A stretch of DNA of 64,000 nucleotides from Aphelocoma coerulescens (taxonomy: Eukaryota > Chordata > Aves > Passeriformes > Corvidae), in NCBI RefSeq assembly GCF_041296385.1, contig NC_091023.1, positions 26,909,924-26,973,923 of the forward strand, in the 5' to 3' direction. The notes beneath the pieces are model-generated. The model ran no database searches, was not told where the DNA came from, and saw nothing but the letters and a program-made list of their open reading frames with translations. Made by a program: the position numbers and the translations under genes. The first letter of the stretch is position 1. Every line of letters begins with the position of its first letter. This document shows positions 25,701 to 40,700 of this stretch, in pieces.

Positions 25701-28700
25701 TTCATGGTAATCTTTGTCAGACGAACATCCCACCGACATTATGGAAGTTACCCATGGGAAAATCAACCCAAAATGACTACAGGAGTTTATCTATACAAGA
25801 CAGAATCAAGTTGCAATAAAGAAACATTTCTGTTAGTAATAGTCCCATGTGAAACTCACTGCAAGTAAAGAAAATTTTGATTTCAAATAGGATAATTTAG
25901 AAGAGTGCCTATCCTTTCTTTCTTGGTTAATGCAATTTAGTAACAAATAAACTGGAAACTTCTATTTAGCTCTTTTTCCTGTTCGTAATTCTTTAGAATT
26001 CATCATTCACACAATTTTCTCATTTAGTTAGCTTTCTAAAATTGTAAATAATCCACCTGACAAATTCTCATTGTTTCGTTTTAACCCTTATTTCTATCCA
26101 AAGCTGAGATTCCTGTTGGAAGTATAGTTGCAAATCTCCCCAAGGAGCAGGACTGCCCAGAGCCAACAATACTAATTTGTAACTGCACACCACCTTATTT
26201 GATTTCACTCTTGCTTCTTTGAAGAGATAAACTGTCTAGAATCAAAATATTAAGGATGGTACTTGGATAGATTTTGGAGGAACATTGCAGTCCTAAACTT
26301 CCTCTGTGTGGTTTACAACTTACTAGATCCTCTGTTGTTTTCAATGGCTTAGTCTCAGGAAGTTGCTTCTTTGATATTCTCCAAACATACTGAGAAGTAA
26401 CCCTCAGTAGGAGCTCCTGAATTATTTCTTCCTGAGAGGACACTACAAGAAGAGCTTCCCAGAAATCCACCAGGAGCTGGGGAATAGTGTTTTCACTGCT
26501 ACTACACAACATCTAAGAACAAAAACGACAGAAGACAGACAGCAAGTTAGACTGCGGTGATTATGAGTAGCAAAAGTTAGAAAAAACAGGAGGAACAGTT
26601 TTTCACTTTTACTAGAAGCAAAATTTTGATTCCTTTTTTGTCCTGTGATTCTATGTTATACACTTCTAGGCAAAGTAAAAAGTTCATGAAATGATTTTAT
26701 GGTAATCAATTCTGACCAACAGTTTGATTTCTTCTTCAATATTTACTCCACTGCCAGAAATGTCAGTACAAATGTCAGCAAATATTTACAGATTGCTAAT
26801 GAGGAGGATTTTTATATATGCCAATACACAAGTAGGTGTCTTCAAAGGAAGACTCTATAGTCCACGATAAGATACGTTGTGTAGCTCAGCTGGGTATCAT
26901 GGGTAGCACCCACAAGGAAGTGCCAGCTTTGTGCCCGCAAAAAGGACTTTCATTTCCAAATGGTTTTAAACAACACTTGGTCTAGTTGGAACTATGTGAC
27001 TTGCTCTTTTTCATACAGGTCTTTCAAAGTAACAGACATAGTAAGATTGCAACACACGTACAATGAAGAACACATGTTTTAACCCAAGTCTTGCTATTCA
27101 TTGTAGATAAAAGAAAAAAAGGTTTGTCTATTCCCAGCTGAAAGAAAGAAAACTTCAGGGACACTAGAAAAACTATTAGTATTTCTTCTTATAAACTGAA
27201 GACACACACTTTTCACCAATTTATACAGATCATCAGAACATTATGTACCTTCACATTTAGGCCTGATTCTTTAGAGGTCTGTTTTAATCCTAAAGATTTC
27301 TTTAAAAGAAGCTTATGGAACTAATATAAATTCTGTTAAATTTCAGTGGCCTTAAGAAGCTTGATCACTAGGAAGCCACTGAAAGAGCTCTGAGATCAGG
27401 GTATTTTCCATTCAAATGATAGGGTAAAAGCAAAGAATTTAATGGATTTTTTTTTTCTTTACTTAACCACTATTTTGTTCCAGAAGGTCCAGTTTCTGAC
27501 TATGTAACCATCTGTCTTGACTAGAATATCTCCAACCCTCATCTTGCTATTTCTGAAGAAATGCTGAAATATGAGTGAAGGAGCAGCTGAGGCTGCTTTT
27601 CTTACCCACAACAATGTCACTATAAAAAAAATAGAAGCAAAAACATGATCACAGGCCAACCTTGAAAAAGGTATCTGCTTCTTCTAGTTCAATTTTACTG
27701 TTCTCATGTAAAGCCACAGTGGCAGCCACCAGTAAACCAGGCTGCATCTCCTTCAGGTGAACAGCAAACTCAGTTGGCATAACAATTCCTTCCTTACGCT
27801 GCTGCAGGAGTCGTGGTTGCCCAATGAAGCCACAAGCCAGTGTTGTCTACAAGCATAATTAGATATAAATCAGGTAAAGAATTCAATATATATATGATTC
27901 TAGTCAGTAAACTCAGTATTTCCTCAGGCAGTGAAATTTAGATGGAAGTAGCCAGGAAAGAAAGTAAATCCTTTCTGCAATTCATAGAGTAGCTCTCTGG
28001 GGACCGAGATCCAAATCATGTTCTGGAGCAGCGACTCCTGAAAAACAGGCATTGTGCCTAAACACTGAAAGTAACATGCTGTTGAAAGATGGAGTTAGTG
28101 TGCACATAAGAAAGATGGATTTCACAAAGAAATCCAAGACATTTGATATACAGAGTGGTTTTAAAAATCACTGGCTGACTTTTCAAGAGGCTACTTTGCT
28201 AAATTTCAGTAGACTACTTTGCTAAAGTACGATTTTTATTTTGAAAATACCCCTGAAACAACGATCAAAATGTGCTGCACTTTGTGCAACAGGAAGCTAT
28301 TTCAGGGTATGTGAGTGCTTTTGAAGGTGACTATAACAATATATTCCCATTTTAAAGACAAATGATGGAAAAATGATGCCTAAGTAAATTAAATGAATTA
28401 CACAAGAAATATAAAGCAGATCTAGAAGGAAAATTCAGATTAGCTTTCTGAAAGTGGGTTTTTTTTCCTAGTTTGAAATAAAATGCTTTTTTAAAGGTAA
28501 AGTGCAATAGAATATATTTAATAGCTCAGATTAGAAAGAAAGAAAATCCAACCAAAACAACTCAAGCCTAAACCACCTTATTCTCAAAATAACATCCATG
28601 CAGTGTGTGTTTGCTCACAACATGGCAATTTCATTTGATCGTGCTGCAAAAGCAGTTGGTGCTGAATATAATTCTTGAAACAGCTCCCCATAGTTCTCAC

Positions 28701-31700
28701 CTTGCAAGTAAAAAAACGGTTAACTTTAAAAACTCTGCAGGACTTCTTCCACCAAAGCATGATACCTAACTTTGAAACAGCTATCCACTTACTTCAAAAG
28801 TGTTTAGACTCCAAATACCTCACTGTAAGAAAAAGTCTCTGCTTCAAACTCTATCACCTTTCAATATTCCACAGTCTTGATCAAATTTAGCAAGAAGTAA
28901 TTTACAGACTGGTCTCACACATGTGAACATCTATGGCAGAGACAGCTCCACTAACATTTCTGCCCCCAGTGATGAGGAATTCTTACTTTGATAGCACTGA
29001 AGTAGGTTCTGATCTGGTCTTGGTAAGAGTTAAGTGCTTTGATTCCACATAAGATGTGAAATTGTATACAGAAACTTCTGTTTCTGAGCACAATGGACAA
29101 ATATTCTGCTCAAGAGCAATTTTCTAACAGCTGTTCACATACAGATGGTGTTTTCATGGGCATATCACATATTAATTACAGGGGGAGAGGCGTAGAAATG
29201 CGACTATACAATCCTCCCATGCAGCTGAAGAGCACTGGCAGAGTTGGTTACATCCCAGTAAACAACATTTAATTGATCAAGAATTAAGAGCTTCAAAACT
29301 TGCTTGTTTGGTAAGTCTTCACCCAAGACAAGACTACCCTACCTCCACGGTAAACTGTACAGTCCTCCATTCTACTGTACAGCCCTCCATTCTACTGTTA
29401 CTGCAGACATTCAGTGGAGTCTACACAGCATATCAGGAGGAAGGGGAGTAACCAAAAGTTTCTTTCACCGTAAAATGCAACTACAAGTCAAACTATTGAC
29501 TTGGACTTTGCAAAGCTTGAATAGCTCATGCCCTCAGCATAATTTACCTCCTTATAGGAGTCCATTTCATGTTCATACATTGTCAGGTCTCCCATTTTCA
29601 GAGCCAAGAAAGCCTTAGTAAGTGTCAGGACCACTGATGGCATCATCTTTTCTACTTTCTGAAGATACTTCACAGCTGTCAAAGGACATACGTTTCTCAT
29701 GCAGGGACTGCAAAGGATATGAGGCAGCTGCACAGGGTCCGCGAGATAGAATACCTGGAGAACTTTATTTCCTGATTCCTATTGAAATAAAAGCCATTTG
29801 ACAGTTTAGACTTTTTCAGATATACAGTCTTCTATGGCATATGAAAGTAGTGCCATTCTGTTGTTGTTTTGTTTTTTGTGGTTGGTTTGTTTGGTTTTTT
29901 TCAAAACAGGCAAGTTCAGCTTAGCTATCAAACCACAGTGCCTTTCTTGCCTCTCTCCTCCCCACTGGTAGAAGAGAAGGATTTCTAACTGTTAGTGATT
30001 CAACCCATTTTCTGGTGTGCCGGGAGAACATCCACCACCAAAATGAATTGTTTTTAGCAAACTGTATAATTTAGCAATGTTCAAAGAAACATTTGATTTT
30101 GCTACAGAAATGAGAGATGACAGAAATTTGAGGCAGGGCTTTCCTAAAACAGAAGTGTCTCTGTGCAAGTGGGAACCAGATCCCTAGCAACATGCATCAT
30201 GATAGCCAAATCTGTAAGAAGTTGCTTGAAAGCAGTCCAAAGCATCACAGGTGCTACTTGCTATGCAACAAAAATGGGAAAAGAAAAATAATGTGAAAAA
30301 GAGTAACTGTGAAACTAAAAAAGCAGCTCAGCATTTTCAAAGGGAAATTGATTTATATTTGATACACAGTTCTTAAAATCAGAACTAAATCAGCAGATTA
30401 CAAATAAACCAACTTATTTCTACCTTACTTAATTCTTCATTGGAGTCTTCATTAAGAGAATGAGTTAAGTAAAATATAAATCCTCTCTCGTATGTCTGCA
30501 TTTCATCACCTTCTGAAACTAGTCTCTTTAAAACTTCAGTCATGGATAAACCTGACATTCTGTAGTATGGCAAAGCAAGGTGGTAATCCTTTGTGTCAAA
30601 CCTGAAGGAAATAAGACAGGAAGGAAAAAAAATAACAAAACAACTATGGGCAATGCTTTTGCCATCCCTCTTTATAAGAACTACGACTACATCAAACAAA
30701 GTCGCCGGCACATCAGTTATCAGCATATATTGTTCATATTCAACATAGTGTTCAATTCTGTTTAATGACAATAAAGACAACCAGATACTGAAGAGAGGAT
30801 TAGATTAAGTAGGTTTTGTAAAACAGAAAAATTTGTGTTATATATGCAATACTAATGTAAAATAGCAAAGAATTACGGATTTTCATTTTAAGGTTACACT
30901 ACTGGAAACACAGCTCACCTATACCATTTTGATAACTAAAACATACCTGCTATAGCAGTCTCCTAAGAAGGCACAACTTTCTCTGAATGCTCTTAGAAGA
31001 TCGTCCTTCTCATCTGATTTAAGGAAATGAGGATCCATTATAGCTGCTCTGACCAGTAAGTGAGCCTCACTTAAAAGATGGATGCAGCTCTCAGTTTTAA
31101 CATTTTCGTAAGTTCTACTATAATCTACCTAGAACAGACACAGGATATACTTAGGCTGCTGACAAAAATTAGGAATATGGAGGAACAATTCTAATGAGGA
31201 TGGCAGCTATTTGAAACAGGATTATGGGCTATTAGTAACAAATGTATTACACTATATTCAGCAATGACGTGCATCAGAGATTAATTAACATTAGCTATTT
31301 TTAGTTAGCAAACAACAAAAGCAAGAGTTGGGCAATACCATTTCTCTGTAAAGCTGAATTGTTGAAACGGTGTTTATAATATATAAATTCCAACCAGGCT
31401 CTGACTCAGAATTTGTTCTGGATTTGATGCTGTCAGCCTTTCTGGAACTAGAGGAAAGGAAAAGAGTTGAGTTGTCAGTGTTGAAATAAACACTGCACAA
31501 CCAAAAAAACCCACTCATTTCATAATTCAAATGCATAAATAGGTATGTTTGCAGACTAGTAAGTGCTGGAGAGTGAATTTAAGTCATACTGGCTAACAAC
31601 AGAACAGGGATGGGCATGTTCATACATCAGAGACATCATCAGAACTGTCCACTACATCTTCTTCTGTGTTAAACACCAGGGAATATCAGAAATCATAGAA

Positions 31701-34700
31701 TCATCAAATGGCTTGGCTTGAACCTTAAAGATCATCTAGTTCTGACCCCCCTGTCATAGGCATGGCATGCCACCCACTGAGCAGGTCAGACTGCCCAGGG
31801 CCTTATCCAACCAGACCTTGAAGAGGTAAGTAATTTAAATTAGCTGTCTACTCACCTCCTGTAAGGACTTAATGCATGTTTGCCCCTGCAGCTCTATCAA
31901 AGTATTTGCCAAGTCATGGCATAAAGAGTTACCAGAATGCTTTTATTCTAAAACATTGGCTCGGTCTATAAAGCCCTGAGGTTAAAAACATTGTAGGAAA
32001 ACAGACTCTTCTTGTTCTGGTTTTTGGTTTTATTTTAACTGTACTAGGATAGTTACATCTTTATTTTCAAATTATGGCACTAAGGAGCTTAATTTTGTCC
32101 AATTTACATTCTTTACAAAAGGCAAGAAATGTATCTTCTTCAAATGCCAATTAGAATATTTGAAACAACACAACTGGCAGAAAGCATCCTTTATACAAGA
32201 AAACTACAGTATTTTGAATAGCCATTTTCCCTGACAGGTTTCTCCTTATCTTCTTCTGAATAATGTCTGCCCTAGACTTTAAGAAATATTGGTTCAAATA
32301 ACTCCTCAATCAACTAAAGTTGTCCCACTCTTGTTAATTAACTTACACTGACTTTAATAAAAGTGGTTTCTGAATAGCTGTTTAGAATAGTTGCTTAGCT
32401 GTTTTATGAAGCACCTTCAAATACGGAAGGGGAATAGCAGTTTCCATGGAAACTTGTAAAAAGTTGCATATGCCTCTGGCTACATACATGCTACAACAGT
32501 AACTCGGGGCAAAGTCTGATCCAACTTTTGTCACGGATAACTACAGTGGTGTTCGCAACTTTCTTGGAAAGAACCCTTAGCCAAAACCAAGACATTTAAA
32601 TGTTGTCCTGCAACATATTTTGTAACCTGTAGCTTTGGTGCTATATATTTTTGGTACTCTATAGTTTTTTTCAAGATAAGTATTTTTTTAATTCTCAGGA
32701 TAAATTCTTAGCAATGTTATTTTAACATTTTGTTGATTTCAAGCATTTGTGACTTTATGCTAATTTCTTCTATGTCAGTAAATACAGTAAAAATGAAAAA
32801 AAAAAACTTGATTGCTCTTCTCAATCACTAAGAAGAGAATTATTTCTAAAGAGTTTTGTAAGAGAGGAAACACTCTTCAACTGCAATATCCACAAGTTCA
32901 GCACTGTACACAGAGCTAGAAGTACCATCTCCCTAAAAGACACAAATCCTTACAGCATCCTTCTTGTAGGCTTTCTTCTTTCAGTAATATCTTCTGTGTC
33001 TGCCTTAGTCAAAAGAATTATATGGTTTTTGAAATGACAGATAGCTCTTGGTCCTATAAAAAGCTGCATTCTTAATGTACAGACATCCAGTGTGACAGGT
33101 GGACAAGCCTATAAAGGAAAGCGACTGTTTTGTAATTTCATTTGGTATGTACATTGAGTTTTTAAATAAATCAGAAAAAAAAAATAACCTTTGTACAATG
33201 ATCTGACATTAAAAACATTCACCGGCTTTGCTTACTTTGAGTGCTTCATTTGAGCAAAAAAAAAATACTCATAAACGCCTAACAAGAATCATTTAATAAT
33301 GAGTGAAAAAAAAATTATTTCACTCTTCAAAGCAACTGCACAGTTTCAGCTATGTTTCTCAAAATAATAGAACCTGAGGTAGATGCCTAACATGGAAAAC
33401 TTCATCCCAAATAGTTTGAATTTGGCCAAGTTTTAAAAGACTGCCTGGTTATAAAAGTCTTGATTTCAGTTGCTTATAAAAAGCAATTACAGATAGAAGT
33501 ATTATATTTGCTTGCCTATTGTTACCTTACATAGCCAGTATTATTTCCCCAATTTGTTCTACATGCACTTTTCACGTAAAACATATGCTATCATCTATAC
33601 TGAACTAAAAATTGAAAAATGCAACCTCATTTGCATGGAAATATTCTAAATTTACAGCCTTAAAAAGATAAAATACTACACTTACAAATTAACATACACA
33701 GTGAAACAAGACAACACAGCACTCTATGTGTAACCTGCTTTTAGAAGACACCTCAACCTTTCTTGTAAGAGGTGGAGGCCTACGGTGGTGATCTGGAGGC
33801 TCTAGACCGCCCTGGGCTAGTGAGACCCAGAATGAGGTGGCTCTAAAACTGGTGTAAAAAAACAGCAGGAAAAATAGTAATAGCAAGTAATAAAAATAAC
33901 CACCATCACCCATCACACTTCAAACTCCACACTGGGGCAGGGACACCCCTGAGGGACTGTAGCCCATGCAGGGATCCATGCCAGAGTGGGTGGGCAGACT
34001 GTGGATGGCAAGATGCAGCATGGAAATCTGTGCAGGATTGCAGCCTTCACACCTCTCCAAAATTCCTACAGAGACAGGAGGCAGCCTATTGCCTGACTGG
34101 AGGAATTGTGACAAATTTCAATGTAACCCATAGTGAAAACGCAGAAAGTTGAGACTAGAGAATGGACGGAAAGATTGTGTCACGTGCCAGTATTAGCTAT
34201 CCAGAGCAGAGAATACATGTTTGGCTCTTGAAAATTTTATAAAGCTTCTACTGTCCTATGGTTTCTTTATGTCTCCTGTCTACATGCTCAGAAGAAATCC
34301 TTAAATGCTATCTTAAAATACACCTCCGTCTATCTTTCCTACTACTTTTATTAATGTGTATCATGATCTTTACATTCAATAGATTTTTACTGATAAGCAA
34401 TTTAAGGAAGGGGAAAAGTTTAGACCTCCAAGGATCAAAAGCCCTCCTCCTAAAAAACATGCCCTAAATATTTGGTAGCAGACTTGTTCAATTGCCTACG
34501 TGCCTCTTAGAAAAACTGGTTTTTCAAGGACACCTAAGAGAGAGAAACATCACACAATAAAAGAAAACTCTTCACTCTTCCTTCAGTTTTATACAGAAAA
34601 GCATGGAATTTAGTTTTAAAAAGAAGTGATTTTATAGCTTTTCACGTTTTTGAAAACATTCTGCTAATGGTCTAGAATTTTACATGGCAATAATAGACTG

Positions 34701-37700
34701 TTTCATTGAGAGATCTGTAGACCACCAAAATACAACATGCCATAGCCTGAAGTAAAATATTCATTTTGGATGTTATTTTATTGGTTCAGCCACTAGAAAC
34801 TAACAGGATCTCAAAAGAAAATGTAAGTCAACTAAGTGCCATACCACTACTCCCATTCTTTTAGTGAGATAATGAGAGGTGTACCTTCACCGTCGTGTCA
34901 ATATATGGATCCTCATCACGAGCTGCTGCTGCACTGCATCTCACTGTGAAGCACTGCAGGTTCTGACTAGAGGGGAAAGAAGAAAACACAACAATGAAGG
35001 AAAGAAATTAAGACTTGCAAAAATCAAGTAGCCAAGACTACAGTGAATCAGCTCTTTTTTCTTTGAAGAAATGGGCTTTAAAGCCTAAGCAGGAAGGTAT
35101 GCTGAACTAATACACGAGCCAGAGATTTCCAGGAGGCTATGAGGGACGTATCAGAGGGGAAAAAAAATTTAAAAAGGACAGCAGCATAGAGAAACATAGT
35201 AATACTATCAGTAGAATCATAAACATAGTACCTTGTAATGACATGCAGGAACTGTGGAGTGAGGACTGCCTGCTCTGACTTCTCCGAATATTGGTAAGTA
35301 GAAATTAGTTCTACTAACTTCCCAATAGAGTAGAGATATCCAACATGAGGTAAAGAGAAAAAGCAAAAGAGACTCAGAAGTTTTCTCTCATTCTCAGTTT
35401 CCTCACAGGCTGTTGCAGAACTTCCTAGATGTAACAATAAGAAAGGTATTTTATGTACTTCATAAATCAAAACCTGGCAATTCCATTCCAAGCCTGATGC
35501 CTAAAAGATACAATCAAACCTGCCCAAGTTGCAGACTAGTTTTCTTAGTAGCTAGTAAACAAATAGTTTTATATGAAGCTCAGTGCACATGTCAAAAATT
35601 TGTATGACGTTATCTCATTTGGAGGCATATTCACAAAAATATGGACGTAGCACCTAGTGAAGAAATTCTATAGATGTAACAGCATTAGAGAGTCTTGGTA
35701 AATTCACCACAACTAAGCATCCGTGGATTTAAAGTCTGATCTTAGACAATTACTTTTAACGTGGAATGAATGCTCATCCAGAACTGCAGCTCACAAAAAA
35801 ATAGGTCACCACTTAAGAAAGGAAAGGCTGGAAATGGCAGAATTTATTAGGACGCCACTTTAGCAGGTAACAGCTGTGTTCATTTTCTACAGACCCTCTT
35901 GTCAAAGCCTGTAAATCACATGAGAGCATAACACAGCTGGAGTTAAATGGCAAGCAGCTCATTCTTTTCAGTCAGCTGCAAGTTAAATGAGGCATTGCTA
36001 CTTAGCAGACAGTAAATAATCTAAAACCGAGTGAGAAGTCAGTAAAAGGCAAGGGCCAACCATACCCTGGGATGCATCAGGCACAGCACTGCAAGAGGGG
36101 CAGGGATGGTATTGTCCCACTCTGCTCTGCTCTGCACTGGGCCAGCATTATCTTGAGTCCTAGGGACAGTCCTAGGCACCACAATACAGGAAGGATATAA
36201 AGCTATTAGAGAAGAGGCTAAGGGAGGGCTAAAAAGATGGTGAAGAGTCTGGAGGGGAGGCCATAGGAGGAGCAGCTGAGGGCACTTGTTTTTTTCAGCC
36301 TGGCAGAGACTGAGGAGAGACCTAAGAGCATTTTACATGCAGTTCCTGAGGGAATGGCATGAAGCTGTGTCAGGGGAGGTTTAGGTTGGGTATTAGGAAA
36401 AGGTTCTTTCCCCAGAGGGTGGTTGGGCACTGGAACAGGCTCCCCAGGGCGGTGGTCATAGCCCAAGCCTGCCAGAGCTCAAGGAGCATTTGGAAAACGT
36501 TCTCAGGCACTTGGTGGGATTCTTGGGGTTCTCCTGCACAGGGCCAGCAGTTGGATTTGATGATGCTTGTGAGTCCCTTCCAACTCAGGACCTTCTATGA
36601 TTCTATGACATCTGACTGCTAACATACAGCATTAAATTCTTCCATAGGTCTTTTGGGGCTTGAGCTAGTGAACCCCTAAAATCTGCATTCATCCCTTCCA
36701 GTTTTAATTAAAGCCCTTCAGGAATGTAACCAGTATCTTAGTGATTATTAACGTTTACTACTCTGATTTCCTCGGCTGGCTGAGAGGCAGTCTAGTATCT
36801 TGTAACTCTACGGAGAATTTTATTAATGCAATGTGAAGACTGACTGTTTTGCAACACAAAATTTATCAGTAAAGAACTGATAAAAGCTGATTTAGTCACA
36901 CTTTTTGTGTGATGAATTGGTATGTTAGTTCAAGGTTTATGTAGAACTTGGACAAATTAAGACTTTTTGTTAACAGAAGCTCAGTTTAAACAATTGAAAA
37001 GGGAGGAAGATCTCAATTTAAAAACAAATCATACAGAAATCACGCAGTGTACAAAACAGGATATACAAAGAAGCTCCTTCCTTTCACAGGTCTCCTATGA
37101 CACAGTCCATAGTGCATTCATGCATATCCATATACCTGTCTGGTATACAGGAAGCAGTTGAAGAGAGTGCAACTTTGTCTCTTCGCAAAACCCAAAAGGC
37201 GACTGATCGGGTGCAAAACGTCTAGAAAAAAGTCCAAAACAACATGGGACTGCAGTGAGAAATTATGATGATAAACTCTGGACAAGTAAACAGCACTGGT
37301 TATAAGAGGCACAGCTCATGTTTCAACACTCAATAGTAATGCATACTCTTACTACCAATGCCATTGTAGAAGCCAAGAAGCAGCACAGCTAGCTAGAACT
37401 ATATTGAGTTCCTGCAACCAAAATCCTCTCTCTTTGCTTGTCTGCAAGATGCACGTCAAAGTCTGAGATCACTGAAGAAATCCTGCAATTGATTTTGACC
37501 TCAATTTAACCTTCTTTTTCCTCTCTCTTTCTATTCCACTGAGCTATATGGAACATCATGCCATCTACAATACAATTTTTTCCCTATTATGTGACATCCT
37601 TTTCCCTCCTTTGCTTTGGAATTCACTGTTGGACCCTGACATCAATTCTTCCTCAGCTTTTGATAGAAATTTTGATGAAAGAGGAAGACTAAATCAGCTT

Positions 37701-40700
37701 CCTGAGGAGGGGACCTGGAGAGGCAGGTGCTGAACATTTCCCCCTGGGATCCTGGGACAAGATACCTGGGAAGGGCTCACAGCTGTGCCAGGGGAGGTCC
37801 AGACTTGACATGAGGAAGCATTTTCTTACCGAGAATAGTGAAACACTGAACAGGTTTCCTAGAGAGGTGATTGATGCCCTAGACCTGTCACTGTTTAAGA
37901 GGCGTTTGGACTGTGCCCTTAATTATATGCTTTAACAGTGGCTCACCCCAGAAGTGGTCAGGCAGTTGCACTAGATGATTGCTGCAGATCCCTTCCAAGT
38001 GAAATATTCCAAGATAGTAAAAAATGGGCTTTATTTGGTATCCCATAATCGCCTCAGTTCCAAAGAAACATCAAACCTTATAAAAACCCCAGAAGTAAAA
38101 ACATCAGGAGTTTTCTTTCAAAAAGACAAAACACACAACTCAGTTTGGTGTTTTGCAGTAAATCAACCCATAAAAGGGAAAGTATGTCTGTAATACCTGA
38201 AAAGCAGATACTGCACTTGGAAGCGCTTTATGTCTTCTGTAGGTAACTCTGTGGATTCCAGTGTGATGGGTATCTCACATAGCTTACTTTCTTCCCCAAG
38301 CAGTTCCACTGGCTTCTGACATATGATGAACTCATCTAATTCAGGCTGTAAAGTATGTGTTGAAGGACTTTCATCTCTCACACCTGAGCAATGAAAATGC
38401 TATCTTAATTGTTCAAACCATTCCACTCGGCAGTAAGAAAATGGTATGACATAATATCAATTAAACGCTCCAATTACAGCTAGCTAGCTAGCACTGGCTT
38501 CCTCAAACCACAAGATTTTGAAAACAACCATGCTAGAAGATGGGAACAATTCCTATTTAAACCTCAAAAGTCTGAATACTTAAGAGTCAAGATTTCTGGG
38601 GAAAAAAAACCCAAACAGTAAACGGTTCATTAGAAGGCGAGTCCAAGGCAACCAGTGCCGCAAATGGCTGGTCATCAAAAAATGTTGACTTTTGCCTGAA
38701 GAGGTTTTGAGAAGGCAGAGGCAGCTATCACAGGAAGCTGTGTTATCTTAAACTCACTTAAGTCCTGGAAAGCAAATCCTAATAACACTCACAAAGTAAC
38801 TGGAACTTTTCTATGTAGTTTTCAGTAATAAAAACAACTAGGGGTAGGACGCCACTATCTGGGAAAAGATCCATGTTCACTCAGTGAAGAACATTACATT
38901 TATATTGTTCCCACCTGAAGAGTCTTATTTACCTTTAAATTTTTTCTAGGTACAGTTTCCATTCCTAAAAGACCATCCTTTTAAGTTTCTTCAATTATAA
39001 AGAAAGGACCTTCCTAAGGTTTGTTGGTGTTGATCTGATACATATACGTTTGGAAAAGTGGGAATTGATAATTCATTACATACAGATTGCTATCTTGCAA
39101 TACACAGGAATGAAACCTCCTGAGTACACCTATTTCTGGGATTTCTAGAATTCTAAGGCAAGCCCCTGAGTAAGATAACGGCCTGAAAAAGGAGAATGTG
39201 CTTTATTATGGCAGGTTCTGAGCCTAACAGTTACAAAAGCACACAGACATCACAACAGAAACATTCTTAATTGTGTAAGTCAGTTACTTAGGCAGTGACA
39301 CTGATAGAATAATTTTTCTGAACACAGCACACTGAACTACTACCACTTTAACTTGGCCCATTGTGGCACCGTACAACAGGGAACTAATTCCGTGTCTGCA
39401 GAGGCTGTACTACCCTCTAAGTGTGATGGCATATTAGTATGAAATGTTACCTCCAACTGCAGGTTGGTACAACTTTTCACGCCCTACATTATTCAGCTGA
39501 TAGTCAGTGATAGGACGATCTGGAAATATTTTCTGAAGGGCAAAGACCCTGTTTGAGACTACTTTCAGAACAACAGGAATCAACTAGCAGATTCTTGGAG
39601 ATAAAAAAAAAAAAAAATTAAAATTATTTCAGGACCTACCTCCATCCTCAGCCTTTTCTGGTGCACTGACTCCCTGAGCACATTGCTCTGTCCTGTCTGC
39701 ACTTTGCTGAACCAGTTTCAGGATTAGAACATCCAGCTCTGTTGTTACAGCTATATGTCTGGCACAAAATGCAACTTCAGCAGGAATGAGGTTATCAATG
39801 TGCAAAATTAATGAGCGTTCAAAATCTAACACAGTCAAATTCTGGTTTATGACCAGGTATTTCAAACAGAACATGACTAGTTTATTCTTGCAGCCCACAA
39901 GAAGATCTCCATTCACAGGACAACATGAAATGCACAGTGGAGGATCTGAAAGTGGCATTTCAACAACTGACATCTGTTCTTTTAAGGTTTCACTGTATGA
40001 CTCTTCCATCTTGTGACCAACCATCCGAACGCACACGCGAGCACTCCCTGAAGACATGCATCTCCAGTTCATATATGCTCTCAGGAAAGTTGCTTTGCTT
40101 TTTTCTTCAATTGTCACCAGATAGTCTCCTTAAAAGAAAGCATACTGATATATCATTAAAAAATAGAGGACAGTTTCTGAGCTCTTTACCTGCTGTAGTA
40201 TGCTACAAAGTACATCTTCAAGTCTCAACTCTTACCAAAAATTCCAAAAACAGTTTTCACCGATTTTTCTCTAATTAAATACAAAGTGCAAATTTCTTTG
40301 CTGGGTGGCACACACTTCACACACCAGTAAAAAACAGGACTTACAGATGTAGATCCAGAGTAACTCCTATGTGAATCATCTCTATGAGTTGTGACTGCAG
40401 ACAAGGTCCCCCCACTCCCCGCCTCCTCACACCCATTAATGAGGAAATGTTTTGTTCTCTACAGACCATGGAAAGCAATAGACTTATGAAGAGCTGTAGG
40501 ATCGGCTGGAACGACCACCCACTCCGTGCTCTAAAAACAAAAACAAAAAACCAAAAGCAGGGACGGGGGCACAGACCGCAACCGAGGCGGAGGCAGACGA
40601 CGAAGGGAGATGCGGCCCGCACCCTCTCTGCAGGCTCAAGCGCTGCCAGCGCTGGGACCGGCCCGCGCTTCCCAGCCCAGGCCGCCGGGCAGCCCGCTCC

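Noticed and set aside
26878..26915. tRNA-like phrase gtagctcagctggg in an HPS3 intron
   Set aside because: Only the A-box-like words match. No cloverleaf or B box follows.
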